In this document: piece after piece, positions 1 through 11,800 of the stretch
Position numbering within the stretch: the first letter of the stretch is position 1
Layout: each line of letters opens with the position of its first letter
Origin: Arcuatula senhousia
Taxonomy: Eukaryota > Mollusca > Bivalvia > Mytilida > Mytilidae
Assembly (NCBI GenBank): GCA_963971305.1
Contig: OZ020313.1
Coordinates: forward strand, 24,592,602-24,656,601
Reading direction: 5' to 3'
DNA length: 64,000 nt
The notes under the pieces: model-generated
What the model was told of the DNA's origin: nothing
Databases searched by the model: none
What the model saw: the letters and a program-made list of their open reading frames with translations, nothing else
Translations under genes and position numbers: made by a program

Positions 1-2490
1 CAACAAAACTCCTAGATCCAGGAAATTTACCTTATCACGTAACGTGCATAACTGCATAAGTAACAAAACCTTTTTTTCGTAACATTTGTTTAGTTTTCAT
101 GTGTTCTCTATTGCCCTTATTTGTGTTTTAATATGTTTTTAAATCAAACTAAGATTTGTTGTTGGAGCTATTTTCTAAAAACTAAATTACAACAAAATGA
201 AAAAAAGTGACTTTAGTTGTATCAGTTTTCAATTCTGTAGTGACTCTCTAAAATGTCAGCGTTTGATACGTTTGCATTGATTAAAGTCGGCATTTTAGGA
301 ACAAGGGAATATCTAAGATATCATGGGTTACTCACAGGCATTTCAGAATCATCAAGTCAAATCGATTCACAATAAAAAGTCTAATTGCAGCTTATTTGTG
401 ATATAAGATAGTTAAAGTGTTGCATAGCTGCAAATCTCAATGAGTTAATTCTTTTCATTTTTTTTTTGTAGCCAGGAAACTTTATTTTTTTTATATTCCA
501 TATCATCAAATATGTTTGTTTATCAAATAATGTTAACATTTGATAAAAGAAAATTTTGGGGTCACAGTCTCTAAATGTGAGACGTTATATTAAAAGCGAT
601 GGTGCCATAAAAAAATACCTTTTTCGGTTGATTTACATTCGAAGACTATTTAGAACGCAATGTTGATATTTTATAGTTTTTTTCCTATATTTTGTTCATT
701 TATTGACATGCTTCACCGTTTCATAAACTTAACGGTGACCCCTTATGATCTTTACACCAAAAGATTCCAAATTAACAGCTTGTTATTTCTTTTAATTTAA
801 AATTGACACATGATTTGGTAACGTTTCACCTTTATCTTAAATTTATAAACATGTATCAATAGCTTGTTCCTCAAAACAACTTTATGACATTTATTCTATT
901 AACTTACTAACACTACTAATGTAATCGTATTTGGCTATTCAACCACTAGACAGATATTGTAAGACATTTGACAGCTGTTTTACCATTTGATTGCCTAGCT
1001 ATAGCGTTTTTTTTCAGGGAATCTTGACTTAATTAATAGATTTTGGAATACAGTATACAATCATAATCACAAATTAACATTGTGTATACAGACATGTTGC
1101 AAAACTAATCGATGACAAAAGAATCTCACGAAAATGTTAAAGGTATCGAGAACGTTGTGTATTTGGTATGAGAGAGAATGTAGAATAGAATGCTGTTTTT
1201 TGAATTGCTTATCGTTATATAATGATTATCAAGTTCATAAATCTGATACGCAAAAACTATATTTATTAAAGCAAATAAATAATAGTAAATGTAACAGAAA
1301 AGCTTGTTTTTTTTCACAAAAAAAGTTTTATCATAAGGTTTGCTGAATAAGTAAACTAAAACAACTTGGATGAACAAATGCTTATATGAACTTGTTTTTC
1401 CATGTTTGTTCATTAATCTGAAATTGAATCTTTTCTTATGCCCAATGCTAATTATAGTTATCAGCGTGGTAGATTTAACTGGATTAAGTCTATGCCTATC
1501 TTAAGTAAGGCACACCCACATTGTGGCTTAAGAAGACTTATACCCCTCTGCCAAGAAGAATGTTATAATTCAAAGCAAGCCAATCTTACCAATTAATGAG
1601 GCCAGGGGAAATGCAAAAGAAATGGTAAATATATGCCAGACCTTGATATTAAACCAACTTTTAACCAGAACGACGCCATATTTGACCTTTTTTGCATAAA
1701 TTCATTGATTAATGATATCATTGTTTCAAACTTATTCCAAGACGCTGAATTGATTACCCATCTCAAAATTTATAAGACAAACATTTTCAGCATTTTCTTT
1801 AAACTGAACAATAGGTTGCTGTCAAAATTTTAATTCAAATAAACTTAAAGCAACCAACCTGATTTTGAGGAGAGAAGGATGCCTGTGTTGTGGCCATAAA
1901 CATTTAAAATGGAAAAAAAATGTTAATTAAAAAAGTGTGTTAAATGGTTTAATTAAATTTTAATGGATCCAGATATGAAATATTTAAATAATCGCATTAA
2001 CTAAGCCTTATTTTGTTGTAACCTTTATTATACAGTTAAACTATTTTAGAATTAGAGAGACAACTCATGTAAAAATAGACACAAAAATTAATTAAAAAAA
2101 CTGTTTAGTTGATTTTATCTTGGCTTGTGACCATCTATTGTCTTATTTCGAAACATGCTCTATAAAATTACTTTTGATCAAATAAAATGGGGATTTTATC
2201 GATACATTTTTTCTTGAATCAGATTTTATGTTTATATTTTATCTCTGCTACATATTCTAGTATACTTTGGGCACACTTTAGACCCATATATTGGAATAAT
2301 AATCCCGGAGACCTATCATTATATTTGTTATAAATGAAAGATATGAACGGATTTTGTCTTTTTAGATCATAAGATCAAATTTTATCGGCATGATAACTTA
2401 TAACAAATAGTGTCCTTCTTCACTTTCATTATAGTTAATTGTAAAACTATATTATAAGCATGGCCCTTTCATAATCATATGTTTTTGGCT
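1..2490. other. AT-rich intergenic DNA, no gene seen
   Basis: No open frame here shows a recognisable domain, credible codon use or a splice context. The short frames on both strands are what AT-rich DNA gives by chance. No clear inverted or tandem repeat was noticed. Confidence 0.5.
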
Positions 2491-2494
2491 TTTT

Positions 2495-2620
2495 CAATAT
2501 TTTTGGTAGAGCGCCTCTGATGAGTCTTGAATATACGAAACGCGCGTCAGGCGTAGCAACATTTAATGTCTGGAACTTTGTTGTCATTTTAATTCCTCTT
2601 TTAAAATTGATCAACATTAG
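2495..2620 (+). repeat. Dispersed repeat with AAACGCGCGTC core
   Basis: The stretch reads TTTTTGGTAGAGCGCCTCTGATGAG and continues to a GC-richer core containing AAACGCGCGTCAGGCG, unlike the surrounding AT-rich DNA. A decayed relative, sharing the TTTTTGGTAGAG entry and the GATGAGTCTT-like step, lies at about 3740-3850. I infer a dispersed repeat family; its class is unknown. Confidence 0.4.
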
Positions 2621-3739
2621 ATTTACATGTAAATTTTATTCTACAGAACTCAAGTTGACTGCAAACATGCACAAATCAGATATGCTGAGTAATTGGAGCA
2701 AGGTGTCAAAGGAATTTATTAACCATATAAAAATATGAATCTTATTGCTGTTTCTTATCAAGATTTAACCGCTGTAAATATCTTTTAACCAATAAAACAG
2801 GTAAAATCAATGCCTTTATTCATTATTATATCAAATACTGGTCCGTTTTTTAAAGAAACTTCGATCCTTGTGCTATATAAGGGTGACAAAGTAATATGAT
2901 ATATATACAGAATTAGTCTGTAATCTGATTTATAGTCTGAAAATAAGGTCTGCAATGAAACAGTTTTAAACAAGAACTATGTGCTGCTAGTTTACTTGTC
3001 AAACGTAAAAGATTTAAGACTTTTATCGTATTTGAGCAGCTAAAGTTACTTGTTTAGATACGCCCGAAACAATGTATTTAATAAACGTTTAGTAATAAAT
3101 AAAAGTTTTACAACATCTCCAAATCTCATATATTTCCGCCAAGAAATTGTTCTGAATTTAGAACTACATGTATATTTCCTGGTAGGTTCTATTGAGCTTT
3201 TTTCATTTTGAATTATTTATTTTCTGTGTACAAATATATATATTTCGATGTTTCTTTTTAAAGTGGAGATAAATGTTACCATGCAGTCAAATTGAATTTT
3301 CCCCTGTTACTTTGTTGTAATTTATAGTTAAAGAAAAATAGACAAAATCCATGATTAGAAAATTGATACAATGTAGCGTGATAGTTTTGATTTGGATTTG
3401 GCATTTCAAAGGAAAAGAGCCATCATAAGCTGCCTTACTCAGTCGCAAAATATTGAGCCCAAAATGATACAAAGCACAACTAATTTGCGTAAAACAATAG
3501 GGAAGTGAGCTGATACTTTTGCTAGAATATTAATTGCTTTGAATTTGATTTGTAGCATCGTGATGGTTAACGCTGCCTGTGGAGTTTTAATTTCAAGGGT
3601 TAGACCTCTTCGACATGTATTTGATGTGTAAATTTCAAAATCAGAAAAAAACTCGAAGCTTTTTTCTGTCCCAAGCATATGTCGATCCTATTTTGTTTTT
3701 ATTGTTCTTTGCTCTTCATATTCATATAGGATGTGGCAT

Positions 3740-3850
3740 TTTTAATAGTTTTTGGTAGAGTGCATATGAGTCTTAGAAGTAGCAAGGGATTATGTACATT
3801 AAGGCCCATATTTTGTACCCTCTATGATTTTTAATTCTAAATACCAATAA
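3740..3850 (+). repeat. Decayed copy of the 2495-2620 repeat
   Basis: It shares the TTTTTGGTAGAG start and the ATGAGTCTT step with the copy at 2495-2620, and both are followed about 110-130 bp later by an ACCAATAAAACAGGTA-like stretch (2790 and 3844). It lacks the CG-rich core. This is probably an old diverged copy. Confidence 0.35.
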
Positions 3851-3859
3851 AACAGGTAT

Positions 3860-5420
3860 AATTATTTCCTTTGCTATTTAGAAGGTTAGATAAATGAACT
3901 AACTCAGTTTAACTATTTAAGCATACCATCTGATATTAATGAAAATTTGGATGTCAAAACAATCCAAATATGGACAGTTTCTGTCAATTTGGCCTGAATT
4001 TGGAAAATTTGGGGCATTATTTTTAATTTTAAGGTGCATCCACCTTTGACCCGTGGGCTAAACAGTAACAACCTAAGCATTTAAAATATTTTTTCTCAGT
4101 TTTCTCACTTTAACCCTGATTTAGGGGTCTATTCAATTATCAACTGTGTATATTGTTAAAAATTGAAAACGTAGACATGATTTTTTTTAAAACATGGACC
4201 TAGAATGACTCTTATAGGACCATGTTCTTTGTTGCCTAGAATTTCTTTGTATTGTGAATTCGGTAGACAAAATTATATCACAAAACCACACCCTTTTGTT
4301 TTCCTAACTGTGTATCAATGACGTATTTTTATGTACATGCAAAAGGTATAATAATAGATTATATCATTGTTACCGTCCGGCAAAAGCGGACAGTTTAAGA
4401 AGTAGTTTAGAGTCTAAAGCTGTTAATACTCAATATATCATTAACATTTTATACAATAACACTGTGCTTTGACAATTGTAGTGTTTTTAAGTCCACGACA
4501 ATGCATTGTATATGTAACGCAGACATCAACTTTATACATTGACAATCTATTAAATTACTTGATATAGCAGTTAAAATCTCTCAATCACCAAGTTAGTAGG
4601 AAGCACTTTACCTCATAGTAAATTTTTAAGTATTATAGTTTATTTGTGATGCCCAATGGTGTAAATTATAGTTAACGCACCCTAATCGGCAAACAATTAA
4701 ATAGTTCCATTTCGCTGTTTTATGACAACTTTACAAGGTCTCGTTTCATATCAATTGTCACAGTTAATGCTGCCCTGTAATAGTTTTTGGCCATGTAAGT
4801 GTCATTTTCCCTCACTATGGTTGTCAATTTTCCCGGAAATCAATGCTTGGATTAATTTAAAGTATACTTTATTAAAGTCATAAAAAGCATTAACATGTAT
4901 TTGTCGAACTTTGGTTATCAGATCATAGTTTTGATGCTTCAATTGTTCTATTTGATTTAAATTATTCTAAATAAATTGTTGGTAATCAGATTAAATGAAG
5001 GACAATGATATTGTTCAACCTGTTGTGCCATATTTATTCGTTATTATCACTTTTAAGCTTAAGCGAAATCTAAACGATGTGATAAATGAAGTAAAAACTG
5101 ATGTGATTTCATCTCTGATATTTGATACATAGTTTCCTAATTAATTACAAAACTTAAATGGTGATGATGACACTTCGGTAGCTTTATTACATCTATTTAC
5201 TTTTTAAGTTTTTAGGTAATAATCTGGTTCAAACACATAAAACAGCAAGAGATAATTTAATAAAAACACTACCGTTTGAGGCTTAATTGGTAAACGGTTT
5301 AAAATAATTGTAAGAATTAAAAAAAATACTTGCAAAGCTTTATATTAAACAGAAAAAATAAAGAAATTATACGATACGTGCTTTAACAGCAAATACATGT
5401 GCATAAAAGTGCACTAGTGG
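3860..5420. other. Intergenic, no gene seen
   Basis: AT-rich DNA without a supported coding region. No clear repeat structure was noticed. Confidence 0.45.
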
Positions 5421-5423
5421 GTG

Positions 5424-6000
5424 ATACAGATAGGTGCACACATAACCTGTACGGAAGTTAACATAAAGTTAACTTTGTGACTGCTTTCCACGTCTGCTCC
5501 TCATGTCTGCTATAGCAGACATTCAAGTTAACTTGCGTTAACTCATGACTGGTCAAAGCAGACTTGTGACAGCTTTTTTATGACTGGTCATAACCAGTCT
5601 CAAAGACATGACTGCTTTTACCAGACCAGTCATTGCAACGAGTCTGCTCTTACCAGACATGTTTAATAATGCAAGGGTTTAATCTAATATAACAAAACTG
5701 TCTTTAACATAAAAAAATGAGTTTCAAACACAGTTTAGGCAAAAGAACATAAAAATTGTCCTTTTACATTCAATTTTTAAAGCAGACATTTCACGAAGTT
5801 AACTTGACCAGACCTGTCATAAATATGTGACTGCTTTTAAAAGCAGACATGGAATAATGACTGCTTTTCAAGTTAACTTGGAACCAGTCGTGCGTCTACT
5901 CAAAGCAGTCACATGACCAGTCGCAAGTGAACTTGAAGTTAACTTGATGTTTGCTTCTCAAGTTTACTTACCGTACATGTTATGCCTGCACCATCTGTAT
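5424..6000. mobile_element. Foldback/MITE-like element with motif-mosaic arms
   Basis: The two ends form an inverted repeat of about 40 bp: the left end starts ATACAGATAGGTGCA and the right end, read on the minus strand, starts ATACAGATGGTGCA; both continue through an ATAAC-TGTACGG step. Two arms (about 5455-5660 and 5780-5960) flank a plain spacer and are packed with short words in both orientations: seven copies of the palindrome GTTAAC, many GCAGAC/GTCTGC, and many GACTGG/CCAGTC. About 0.14 GTTAAC would be expected by chance in this length. There is no coding capacity. I infer a non-autonomous DNA element of foldback type; no convincing target-site duplication was identified. Confidence 0.7.
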
Positions 6001-6177
6001 ATATACAAGCGTATAGAAAAAAGGTTCATGTAAATTGTCAGTAATTGTGTAAAAGATGTTCTTTTGAAGTTTAAAAAACGAAAACGACTACCAAAAAATG
6101 TAAAAATGACAAAATCTGATCTCACACTTATTCCTAAAGCAATCAGAACACTTCGAATAAAACAATGTTTTGTTTAA

Positions 6178-6746
6178 GAGCCTGTCTCACTAAAACTCAT
6201 GCAAAAGGTGATTTACTTATTATCTTAGGTTTTAACAATTTTTTTGGCTAGTTATTCATCTTGGACCACTTTAGCGAAAAATATCAACTGAAGTGAAATT
6301 GGTCCATTAGACTATCTGCAAATTGACATTAAAAATTTTGGCGGGAAAATTTCTCGAACTTTTTTCATACACAACCCAACCAATTTTCTTGGCCTCTTTA
6401 CTCAAAAGTTCGGAGGGGTCTGTAAAAATAGTTGATATTTTATGAAAAAGTAGGCCATTCTAGTTGAATTTCAACAAAAATATCAGTCGGATACTTAAAG
6501 TGATATTTTTGGTTTGTTTGTTAAGAAAAAAAATTGGCGGGACATTTTCCCGTACTTATTTTCATACACAATGTAACCAAATTTGTATTGTGTATTAAAC
6601 GAGAACTAATGAACCGATTGGGCTAAAATTTAATTTACATTCATTTCTCATCATAAAGATCAAATTCCGATAAAAAGAACCAGTTTTCAAAAATATGCAT
6701 CTGCCACTATTTTTGCGTTTTGCATGATTCTTACAGAGACGGCTAC
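6178..6746. mobile_element. MITE-like element flanked by TTAA
   Basis: The ends are inverted repeats of about 28 bp (left GAGCCTGTCTCACTAA; right, on the minus strand, GTAGCCGTCTCTGTAA, both running on to TCATGCAAAA). TTAA stands directly outside each end (6174-6177 and 6747-6750), as expected of a TTAA-targeting transposon, although the terminal bases are not the CCY start of classical piggyBac. Inside, two stretches beginning GGCGGGA (about 6341 and 6538) are direct repeats about 197 bp apart. No coding capacity. Confidence 0.55.
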
Positions 6747-6750
6747 TTAA

Positions 6751-9700
6751 CTATTTCGCTGAAAATGTATTTTTGAGAATGGAAAAAAAACAACAGCTTT
6801 AAAACATGAAAATTAGACCATAAGCTTTCAAGGAACATTTTTCATTGAATATATAGGATTTTCAACATTTTCTTTTTTAATAACTGAAAAGCTTGAATAT
6901 ATACATATATCATGTATATGTCTGACATAACTTTTATGAGTTATTTCCCTAAGGTTTAATAGGAGTTGAAACTTGATCATAAAAGCACATTATACAAATA
7001 GTGTAAATATTAATTAAAGATTTATCTAGATATTTATGATTAAAAATAATATAAATAGACAATATGGCATAAAATGAAATTTTACAACATGCACTATAGA
7101 ATGGAGAATGTGATTCGTTCCAGTGATAAACAGGTTTGTTAAGTGTTTTTTCATAGTTAAAGAGTTTAGAAATGATGCTACAGATATCCTAACCTTAATG
7201 ACAGCAAAACCATTTATTAATCAGTTGAAATGAGCAACAAATGTGATGAATAGTTGAAGTTCGTGATTACAAATAGATGCAAGAAGGTTATGCCATAATG
7301 ACGTATCTAAACCGGAAACACGTGATTAGATTTTTTATTGATGCTTGTTTTTTTAGCAATGTGATGCAATCTTAAAAACGTTTTTGACAGGATAAATCAT
7401 TGAATACATTTGCAATGCATTACTTTAAATAACTTTTCAAAATTAAAGTTTAATTTTCGAACGAAAACGACATTTTTTAAGGAAATGCTGATGATCTATC
7501 ACAATGATGTTGTTTAAGTGGGTAATTTAGGAATTTCACTTTTACCAAACAAAAACAAAACTAAAATGCATAATTAGTGCAACTATTGTTTGATCAAAAC
7601 TTAACATTACTGTTTGCAATCCACTTAAATTTATTGACATCACAAGTCATTGTTGGAACATTGGGTAACTAGTTTTTACATATCATAAAGCATATTACAT
7701 TGTATATAAAAATTTTTTTGAGAAAGTCAATCGAAAAGACAGATTTCAGTTACAAATTTATATAGATAGTCTTTTTTTATTATACAAGTACAACGATTTT
7801 TGAATAAGTCGTTAGAAATATTATCTTTTATCCTTATTGTTGAATCCGGAAGTTCTTATTACTGCAAAATTTGAGTTAAACAAAGAATAAGATTGAAAAT
7901 CACTTTTGAAAATTAAGAAAACTTTTCTGCTTGGACTTCTTTAATTTAAACGAAAAACCCGTGTTCCTGATTTGTACATCGTAAAAATCATAAAGTCCTA
8001 TGTTATTAATGTTAACTTTCAAAATTCATCTTAATATAAACATCATTTTCCACAGGCACTCGGAATAAGATGTCTTATTCATTAACATTTTGACGTCGTT
8101 ATTTTGAGGTAATTGATCCGTTTTGACATTAATAATCATTTGTCGTATTGACAAATTGACAAAATATGGGAAAATGCAGATCTTTGATTCAAATATAAAA
8201 TATTTATATGACTGTATGACAAATTTCCATTTGTAACCACCAAAAAAGGGTTGAATGTGATCGAGAAAAGTACATAAAATTTCTTGTATCTGATTTATCA
8301 CATTTCTGTCTGATATTTGTACGTATTATTGTCTAGGACGTCGTATTACCAAGGCTGTGAAAATTATTCATCGTGGAATGCTATTTAAAGAATATTTTAG
8401 AAACTTGTATCAAACACATTCAAATGACATTTGGCCTCTTATAAAAAAAAAGCAAAAACTTTCTTTGTTTTGCTTTTTGTGAAGTACTAAATTCCTGCTA
8501 ATTGTTGTACCTTTGAAATAAAACGATACTGTCCTTTGCTTTATTGTCGTTCTATTTAAACGCCTTTTATAATATATACTTTTTTTCTTTTCTGTTATTT
8601 AGCTTCATTAATATGAAATTTCTATAATCATATTAATTTTAATATTTTTATTATGACTTTGGTCGTTTGACTTTCCTAACAACTAATTTAATTTTCAATA
8701 TGACGTTTCAATTGATTAATTGATATAAAATAAGCTGACTCTCACCTGTATTAATTGGTAACTTGATGGTCATGGGTTGGAATAGGTAAACATGTTTAAA
8801 TGACTTAATCAAATTGCTTAACCAGCAAAGTAAAAAAATCCTGGTTAGATTCAGTTCATTTAATTCCGTTGACAGGTTGAATAGTCCTGGAGAAGAGAGA
8901 CCAAAATCTTCATAAATGAACGATAACAAACATGTAATTTTCAAATAAATTGTTAAAAATGTATTTTCATATTCGTAATATATTCGTCTTTTCCGTGACT
9001 TTATATTTGTCATGAAATGTTTTATGCCCCCTTGTTCTCTATCGAAAGTCGCATACAAAAGCATAATACAATCTGGTGTTTGGCATTCTTTAAAGAATAA
9101 CACCATCATTTTACAGTTTCACTAACGATCTGACGCTTTGAGTAATTGCCAACAAACGGAAGTTGCCCAAGCCTATATTGACTTTTGCGTGTCTATCAAT
9201 TCATTAGAAAAAGCCTAACAGGCATAAAACGTCAGTTTGCAGTCTTTGACCTAATCCTATTTAATCCATGTTTGTTATTTAGCGTTAAGCACTCATTGTT
9301 TTCTATTTGATTTTATGGGGAATTTTCCAATCTAGAAATGTATATAAATTGTTACTCTACAACATGGCCTATTGGTTTGTCAATACGGTAATCCAATCAT
9401 GCTTTGAATAATTGAATTAAATAGTACGCGAATTAAACCCCTATTTTGTAACTTAATTCGTTATTACTTGACGATTTATGAGATGTTCGGTTCAAGAGAA
9501 CCATTTGAAAAACGAATGTTAAACAAAATATCCAATTTATATTATTAGATCAGCAAAATTATGTATCAGAAAGGGTTAAATCGCAGTAGTGGATACATTT
9601 TTAAACATCAAACTTCTAGGAAATGAACAGCGTTAAATTAATCTTTGACAGCAATGAGTCAACGACACGATGAGCTGCTCTTTTTAATTACTCGAGTCAC

Positions 9701-10241
9701 TACCTTTTTGTCAGCTTTTGGCTTTTGGTTACTATTAATATTTCGTTTCTAGTCTAGTAGGTAGAAATGTCATAAGAGTCTGATAAAGGCACAGCATGAC
9801 ATGCTATTATACATTTTTCACTTAAAATTGCCAAGATTGGAAAAATATACCGTATATATTTTTATTCTTATATCATGTACAGTAAAGTAAATATAAAAGT
9901 ATGACAGGATTCACAATTTAATGAAAAAAAAATCGAAATTAAAAAAAAAATATTTACACACAAAGCATATTATGCTACGAGATATAAAACCAACAAGATC
10001 ACATATAACACAACAATCAAAATAGCTTCCAAAATTCAGTTATAATTTTATCAGGCAAAATGTTTTGAAACGCCGTTATAAAATAGACCAAATGGTATGT
10101 TCCTATATGATTCTGATGTTTGAAAATGTATCCACTATTGCGATACAGGTACTTTTGCTCAAACTTTTTTCTACCATCTTCAAATTGATACGCTTTAAAT
10201 CTAAGTACTTTATTGCATTATACTTAATTTTATATTTTCAG
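6751..10241. other. Region upstream of the myomodulin exon; no exon identified
   Basis: AT-rich DNA. The missing 5' exon(s) of the myomodulin gene, including the signal peptide, should lie here or further upstream, but I could not find a convincing ATG-signal peptide-GT donor combination with the required phase-1 exit. The minus-strand frames at 8026-8301 and 8708-9109 have no recognisable domain. Confidence 0.4.
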
Positions 10242-11113
10242 GTACAACAGACACAACCGAGACCAACCATGACACACCCTCCTCCCTAAACAGAGTAAGA
10301 AGAGGTGGGCTGAGCATGTTACGACTCGGTAGAGGTCTACAGATGCTCAGGTTAGGAAAACGTGCCATGCCAATGCTCAGACTTGGGCGAGGAGTCGAGT
10401 CTTATTCACAGGACGAGGTACTCGCGATGATCAATACACTTCTTGGTCGTGAGCGTGGCGACAGACAAGTACCCTTACCCCGATATGGTCGTAGAGACTT
10501 AGAAGTAGAAATGCTTTTGGAATATCTTTTAAGTGATCCACAATTTCAGGAGCGACGATCGATGAATTTATACAATGATGACGAAGATTCCCCACGAAGT
10601 ATAAATCCCGGACCGAGACCCGGATACAGATACCGACGATCAGTTCCAGAAGTACCACCACAAGGAGCTTACGACGAGGAAAAGTTCGAAAAGATGATGG
10701 AAGACAAATTAGAAAATGACGATGAAGTCAAAGACAGTGAAGAAAGAACAGTCCCATTACCTCGATTTGGCAGATGCATAACAGGAGAAGATTGCGACGA
10801 AGACATAAAGAGAGCAATGCCAATGTTAAGACTAGGTAGAGCCATGGCTATGCTTAGATTAGGAAAACGACCAATGAATATGCTTCGACTAGGCAGATCA
10901 GACGCTTCTTATGATGATGAATTAGATAAAAGAGCAATGCCAATGCTTCGATTAGGCAAAAGACCATTTAAGATGCTTAGATTAGGCAAACGATATGACG
11001 AATTATCAGAGGAACCCGAAATTAAAAGAAATTTACGCATGATGCGATTAGGCAGAGGTGGTGACAAACGGGCTATGCCAATGCTTCGATTGGGAAGAAG
11101 TGCTGAACAATAA
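10242..11113 (+). CDS. Myomodulin neuropeptide precursor, 3' coding exon
   Basis: Encodes the prohormone of myomodulin-type amidated peptides, which modulate muscle and neurons in molluscs. The exon follows a TATATTTTCAG acceptor and its frame is open from the acceptor (phase-1 entry) to TAA, giving 289 residues; the ATG at 10316 lies inside the first peptide and is not the true start. Dibasic or monobasic sites release ten peptides ending MLRL-Gly or MMRL-Gly: AMPMLRL four times, and GGLSMLRL, GLQMLRL, AMAMLRL, PMNMLRL, PFKMLRL and NLRMMRL once each. Two further amidation-type peptides, QVPLPRY-Gly (about 10465-10488) and TVPLPRF-Gly (about 10747-10770), flank an acidic spacer; the second is followed by a short Cys-x5-Cys segment. 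The signal peptide is missing and must sit on an upstream exon. Aplysia and Lymnaea myomodulins (PMSMLRL-amide type, GLQMLRL-amide) are the family reference. Confidence 0.93.
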
Positions 11114-11186
11114 AAACTTGTTTTATAACAAATGGTATGTGTTCATGCGCTGTAATGCAATTTTTCGGGAAAAACATCATTGGTGT

Positions 11187-11192
11187 AATAAA
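11187..11192 (+). terminator. Polyadenylation signal AATAAA (myomodulin gene)
   Basis: The first canonical AATAAA after the stop codon, about 75 bp downstream of TAA. Further candidates occur near 11290 and 11366, so alternative 3' ends are possible. Confidence 0.5.
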
Positions 11193-11581
11193 TTTATATA
11201 TTAATACAATATATTTAAAGCGGGACAATACTAATAAGCCGCTAAATGGCAATGTTCCATATACAGACTTAATCATCTGGAAAACAAAATAAATAAAAAA
11301 ATATATTGTTATTTTTTGTACAAAATGCTCATCTGTATATTTCATATATCTCTGTGATCTCCAAATAAAGAATGTAGGAAGTTATTTTCTATTAATTTCT
11401 ATGAAAGATTTGTAAAAAAAATGGAGACAAAAACATGAATGAATAAAAAATCAAACAGAATAACCTATAAGAAAATTTACCATAAAGAACATAATAACAA
11501 CGTTTTTTTTTATCATTACTGAAATTTTCGAGTGTCTAAGTTCATAATTCTTTTAACCACCAAGCAAATTGTTTACTTGTA

Positions 11582-11800
11582 AAACACCAAGTTTCTTTCC
11601 TCATATTGCACATGGTCGATATCATCGATGCTTGATTTGGCTTTCCTTTTCGAATTTTTTGGGGTTTGAGTATTTTTCTTCGATACTTTTGGTTTTTAAC
11701 ATGTCACTGTTTTAATTAAAATGCTGCTGATGCGAGGTTATTTATTGCAATATGCATATATAGCGTAACCAAATTTACTGTTTTTATACCGCATTGGTAT
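11582..11800 (-). repeat. Dispersed repeat family A, diverged copy
   Basis: The minus-strand reading carries the family A order: CCAAAACG-like start, GGAGTAACCTC step, AAAGTACTC step, and a CGATGATATCGACCATGTGC-like end. Other copies are at 14604, 18082, 18480, 22426, 33668 and 62385. This copy is diverged throughout. Confidence 0.55.

Noticed and set aside
8708..9109. 133-codon minus-strand frame
   Set aside because: No domain, poor composition and no splice or promoter context; expected by chance in 10 kb of AT-rich DNA.
10065..10289. 74-codon frame just upstream of the myomodulin peptides
   Set aside because: It is in a different frame, runs through the TTTTCAG acceptor and stops before the peptides; its leader-like hydrophobic stretch is intronic AT-rich sequence.
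10431..10661. Minus-strand frame over the myomodulin exon
   Set aside because: Shadow of the real exon on the other strand.
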